From: Sphingomonas cannabina
GTDB lineage: Bacteria > Pseudomonadota > Alphaproteobacteria > Sphingomonadales > Sphingomonadaceae
Direction: 5' to 3'
Assembly: GCF_021391395.1 (NCBI RefSeq)
Contig: NZ_CP090059.1
Span: 1,349,001-1,413,000, forward strand
Length of the DNA: 64,000 nt
Shown here: in pieces, positions 61,439 to 64,000 of the stretch
Numbering within the stretch: the stretch's first letter is position 1
Layout of the letters: each line of letters opens with the position of its first letter
Position numbers and translations under genes: made by a program
The notes under the pieces: generated by a model
What the model saw: the letters and a program-made list of their open reading frames with translations, nothing else
Told to the model about the DNA's origin: nothing
Databases searched by the model: none

Positions 61439-61611
61439 TGTCGCGTCGGTGTCGCGTCGGTGTCGCGTCGGTGTCGCGTCGGTGTCGCGTCGGTGTTGCG
61501 TCGGTGTCGCAATCCCGCCGCGTCAGTGTCGCATTAGCGTCGCGCCAGTGTCGCGTTAGCGTCGCGTTGGTGTCGCGCTCCCGTCGCGCTCCCGTCGCGT
61601 CCCTCTCGTAT
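61439..61611. repeat. Tandem array of 11-bp repeats
   Basis: The unit GTGTCGCGTCG is repeated head to tail about six times with at most one change (61439-61510) and continues in degenerate form to about 61611. The period of 11 is not a multiple of three, and about one helical turn. There are no spacers, so it is not a CRISPR. Confidence 0.8.
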
Positions 61612-61686
61612 CGGCGCCACATCCGCCTGCAAACACGCGCCGCGCGTCAATTTAGTCAACCGGTCGACCTTCGCCTGCCCGATACC

Positions 61687-62388
61687 TCACCAGATGCCGG
61701 GAACCAGCCGCGACCGCACGCGGCGGGCATAGTCCCGATATCCGGGAAGCTCGGCATGCAGCAGCCGATCCTCCCACGCGGTGCGCAGCACCAGCACCGC
61801 CGAGGCGATCGCCGCCGGCACCAATGCCCAGTACGATCCCAGCGCCAGCGCCATGCCGAAGAACAGCAGCAGCGCCGAGACATAGCCCGGATGGCGCACG
61901 AACCGGTACGGCCCGCCGTCGATTACCCGCTGGTGGCGCTCGGACTGGATGCGGACGCCGGGCTCGAAGAATGGGTTCACCGCCTGCGCCCATGCCGTCA
62001 CCGCGATGCCGGCGAGCAGCGCGGCATAGCCCAGGACCACCAGCCACGCCGGCACCGCCGACCAGTGGAATCGCCCGGCGTCGAGCGCTGCGACCGGCAG
62101 GATCGCCACCATCGCCGGCAGGATCACCGCGAGCAGCGCCTTGTCCCAGCCCTTCGTCCCCGGCTGGAACCGGCTGCGGGCGCGGTAGATCACCGGATTG
62201 ACCCGCGCCAGCACCAGCGCCGACGCGCCGAAGCCCAGCACCAGCACGGCGACGAACACCCATCCGGGCCGCCAGCCGATCGATCCCGCCGGCAGGAACA
62301 GCAGCAGGAGCAGGGCCAGCGGCAACCCGGCCGCATAGGCGATGGCGGTGCCGCGCGACATGGCGGCGGGTTCCCTGGGGGCTTCCAT
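61687..62388 (-). CDS. Isoprenylcysteine carboxyl methyltransferase (ICMT/PEMT) family membrane protein
   Basis: A 233-residue protein with five hydrophobic segments, starting MEAPREPAAMSRG with GGAGGAGA about 7 bp before. The C-terminal half has the family methyl-donor motif GGPYRFVRHPGYVSALLLFFG and AWEDRLLHAELPGYRDYARRV. Members use S-adenosylmethionine to methylate lipids or isoprenoid-linked groups; bacterial substrates are mostly unknown. The open frame before 62388 overlaps a divergent gene start and is not used. Confidence 0.8.
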   Translation of the reverse strand: MEAPREPAAMSRGTAIAYAAGLPLALLLLLFLPAGSIGWRPGWVFVAVLVLGFGASALVLARVNPVIYRARSRFQPGTKGWDKALLAVILPAMVAILPVAALDAGRFHWSAVPAWLVVLGYAALLAGIAVTAWAQAVNPFFEPGVRIQSERHQRVIDGGPYRFVRHPGYVSALLLFFGMALALGSYWALVPAAIASAVLVLRTAWEDRLLHAELPGYRDYARRVRSRLVPGIW

Positions 62389-62478
62389 GGGCAGTCTCCT
62401 CCGGCGGACCGCTCGCCTTATAGCATGTTCGCGGGAATCACTTGCCCTCGACCGGTCACATCGACCAAGTCGCCCGCG

Positions 62479-63930
62479 ATGACGTTTCAGGTGGACATGG
62501 GGGCGGACGGTGCCGGCAGGACCGTCTCGATCGATCTCGAGGAACTGCTCGCCACGCGCCTGCTGGTGCAGGGCAATTCGGGCTCGGGCAAGTCGCATCT
62601 CCTGCGCCGCCTGCTGGAGGGCAGTGCGGCGCAGGTGCAGCAGGCGGTGATCGACCCGGAGGGCGACTTCGTCACGCTCGCCGACGCCTATGGCCATGTC
62701 GCGATCGAGGCGGCGGACTATTCGGTCGGCGAGATCGCCCGCTTCGCGATGCGCTGCCGCGAGCACCGCGCCTCGGTGGTGCTGAGCCTGGAGGGGCTGG
62801 AGATGGACGGCCAGATGCGCTGCGCCGCCGCCTTCCTCAACGGCCTGTTCGATGCGCCGCGCGAGCATTGGTATCCGGCGCTGGTCGTGGTCGACGAGGC
62901 GCAGATCTTCGCCCCCGCCGCCGGCGCCGAGGTGAGCGAGGAGGCGCGGCGCACCTCGCTGTCGGCGATGGCCAACCTGATGTCGCGCGGGCGCAAGCGC
63001 GGGCTCGCCGGCATCATCGCCACCCAGCGGCTCGCCAAGCTGTCGAAGAACGTCGCGGCGGAAGCGAGCAACTTCCTGATGGGCCGCACCTTCCTCGACA
63101 TCGACATGGCCCGCGCCGCCGACCTGCTCGGCATGGAGCGGCGCCAGGCGGAGACGATCCGCGACCTCGGCCGCGGCACCTTCCTCGGGCTGGGGCCGGC
63201 GATCGCCCGGCGGCCGGTGACGATCGCCATCGGGCCGGTGAAGACCTCGGCACGCAGCAGCAGCCCGTCGCTGATCCCGCTGCCGGAGACCTCCGCGGTC
63301 GAGATCAAGGACCTGCTGCTGGCCGCGGTCGAGGAGCCGTATCTCATCCCGCCCCCGCCCCCGGTGCGCGCGCCGGCGCCGATGGTGAGCGTGCTCGACC
63401 AGCTGACCGAGGCCGCCGCCGCCGCTGCCGAGTTCGAGCCGGAGGAGGAGGTGCTGGTCGACCACGAGCCGGTGGTGATTGAGGCGCTGCGCGGCATCAT
63501 CGAGGACCCGGATTCCCGCGCCAAGCCGGCGGCGGTGCTCTACCAGGACTTCCAGGTCCGCTGCCGCATGGCGGGCGTGCGCCGGCCGCCGCTCGACGCC
63601 TCGGGCTTCACCCGCCGGCTGGCGGCGGCGCGAGCCGGCATCTTCACCGGGCTGGACGCGGAGTGGGCGCCGGCGCTGGAGGCGGCGCGCGGCGTCCCCG
63701 ACGACATGCTCGGCGCCTTCCTGCTCATCGCCCACGCCGCCCGCGAAGGCGAGCAGGGCCCGAGCGACGAGGCGATCGCCGCGGCCTATGGCACGGAGTC
63801 GCTCGGCCGCGCGCGCCGCGTGCTGTCCTATATGGAAAGCCGCGGGATGATCGTGACCCGCGTCGACCTGTCGGGCCGCCGTTCGATCGCCATCCCCCAG
63901 CTCGGCTGGACGACGGCGCCGAGCGAATAG
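62479..63930 (+). CDS. HerA/DUF87-type ATP-binding protein
   Basis: A 483-residue P-loop ATPase starting MTFQVDMGADG. Walker A GNSGSGKS is at residues 32-39, followed by VIDPEGDFVTLAD, Walker B LVVVDEAQIF and GLAGIIATQRLAKLSKNV with a sensor-like Gln. These are features of HerA/FtsK-like pumping ATPases that act on DNA. A Pro-rich linker and a helical C-terminal part follow. No nuclease gene (NurA type) is adjacent, so the role is open. The long frame open upstream crosses the minisatellite and methyltransferase gene. Confidence 0.75.
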   Translation: MTFQVDMGADGAGRTVSIDLEELLATRLLVQGNSGSGKSHLLRRLLEGSAAQVQQAVIDPEGDFVTLADAYGHVAIEAADYSVGEIARFAMRCREHRASVVLSLEGLEMDGQMRCAAAFLNGLFDAPREHWYPALVVVDEAQIFAPAAGAEVSEEARRTSLSAMANLMSRGRKRGLAGIIATQRLAKLSKNVAAEASNFLMGRTFLDIDMARAADLLGMERRQAETIRDLGRGTFLGLGPAIARRPVTIAIGPVKTSARSSSPSLIPLPETSAVEIKDLLLAAVEEPYLIPPPPPVRAPAPMVSVLDQLTEAAAAAAEFEPEEEVLVDHEPVVIEALRGIIEDPDSRAKPAAVLYQDFQVRCRMAGVRRPPLDASGFTRRLAAARAGIFTGLDAEWAPALEAARGVPDDMLGAFLLIAHAAREGEQGPSDEAIAAAYGTESLGRARRVLSYMESRGMIVTRVDLSGRRSIAIPQLGWTTAPSE

Positions 63931-63933
63931 GCC

Positions 63934-64000
63934 TCACATCGCGTCGCGGATCGTCTCCATCGCGACGAAGGTCGAGGTGCTGGCGACATGGGGCAGGTTG
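63934..64000 (-). CDS. Lrp/AsnC-type regulator, C-terminal end (gene continues outside window)
   Basis: Only the last 20 or so codons are visible: LPHVASTSTFVAMETIRDAM followed by TGA. The LPxVxxTxTxxVMxxI pattern is the end of the ligand-binding (RAM) domain of Lrp/AsnC regulators. The family call rests on this short end alone. Confidence 0.5.
   Translation of the reverse strand, partial: NLPHVASTSTFVAMETIRDAM

Larger units (their letters stand above)
61256..61686. other. Gene-free region with hairpins and a minisatellite
   Basis: About 430 bp. Just after the symporter stop there is a small stem (GCGTGG-TT-CCACGC, 61261-61274), then the palindrome at 61293-61318 and the 11-bp repeat array from 61439. 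Open frames across the array are products of the repeat and are not supported as genes. Confidence 0.6.

Noticed and set aside
61439..61611. CRISPR array
   Set aside because: The repeats are 11 bp, directly abutting, with no spacers and no cas genes nearby.
61305..61622. Minus-strand frame with repeated Arg-Asp-Thr-rich units
   Set aside because: The repetition comes from the 11-bp array read in successive frames; no ribosome site or known family.

Overview
The window looks like a chromosomal segment of a sphingomonad-type alphaproteobacterium (Sphingomonas or a close relative). The evidence is high GC, many GTG and TTG starts, three large TonB-dependent receptors, the block ihfB-rpsA-cmk-aroA-TIGR02300-tRNA-Ala, and short palindromic intergenic repeats of the kind seen in sphingomonads. 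No rRNA, insertion sequence, CRISPR array or phage gene was found.

Layout. 1-2.2 kb: end of an RNase T2 gene, a DUF4112 protein and a lipoprotein binding protein. 2.2-24.7 kb: a sulfur-scavenging block bounded by a perfect 24-bp direct repeat of the tRNA-Leu 3' end (2180-2203 and 24711-24734), which makes it a probable tRNA-integrated island. It holds an ATP-grasp ligase, a TauE/SafE exporter, three DszB-like desulfinase paralogues, a DszA/NtaA-like monooxygenase, a class II aldolase, a receiver-less sigma54 activator of the SfnR type, a sulfonate ABC transporter (ssuA-C-C-B), a nitroreductase, two SsuD-type flavin monooxygenases, two TonB receptors and a Tat-exported PLP aminotransferase. 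24.7-29.9 kb: tRNA-Leu(UAA), ihfB, rpsA, cmk, aroA, a TIGR02300 protein and tRNA-Ala(GGC). 30.5-38.0 kb: a receiver protein, YaiO-family porin, HEAT protein and GT2 glycosyltransferase, facing a MASE1/PAS hybrid kinase. 38.3-44.4 kb: a chaperone-usher pilus operon with an opposite-strand pilin-like gene. 45.1-51.7 kb: a TonB receptor with a secreted protein and a GH2 beta-galactosidase. 51.8-57.1 kb: a receiver protein, a lipoprotein, and an OmpR regulator / LysM-FecR protein / CHASE2 histidine kinase operon. 57.3-64 kb: 1-Cys peroxiredoxin, serine acetyltransferase, glutamine-amidotransferase-like hydrolase, DAACS symporter, an ICMT-like methyltransferase, a HerA-like ATPase and the end of an Lrp-like regulator.

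How the island probably works. Four sigma54 promoter matches (three exactly TGGCAC-N5-TTGC, one with a single mismatch) lie before dszB2-aldolase-dszA-dszB1, dszB3, the ssu operon and TonB receptor 1. The only sigma54 activator in the window lies among them. The likely scheme is outer-membrane uptake, ABC import, flavin-dependent C-S oxidation, sulfinate hydrolysis with sulfite release, and sulfite overflow through the TauE/SafE protein. A second signal, a TCCTA-N9-TAGGA-like dyad, lies upstream of the activator gene, TonB receptor 2 and the peroxiredoxin near cysE. This suggests a cysteine- or sulfur-responsive regulator above the sigma54 layer. All functions are read from sequence motifs and family knowledge; no search or alignment program was run.
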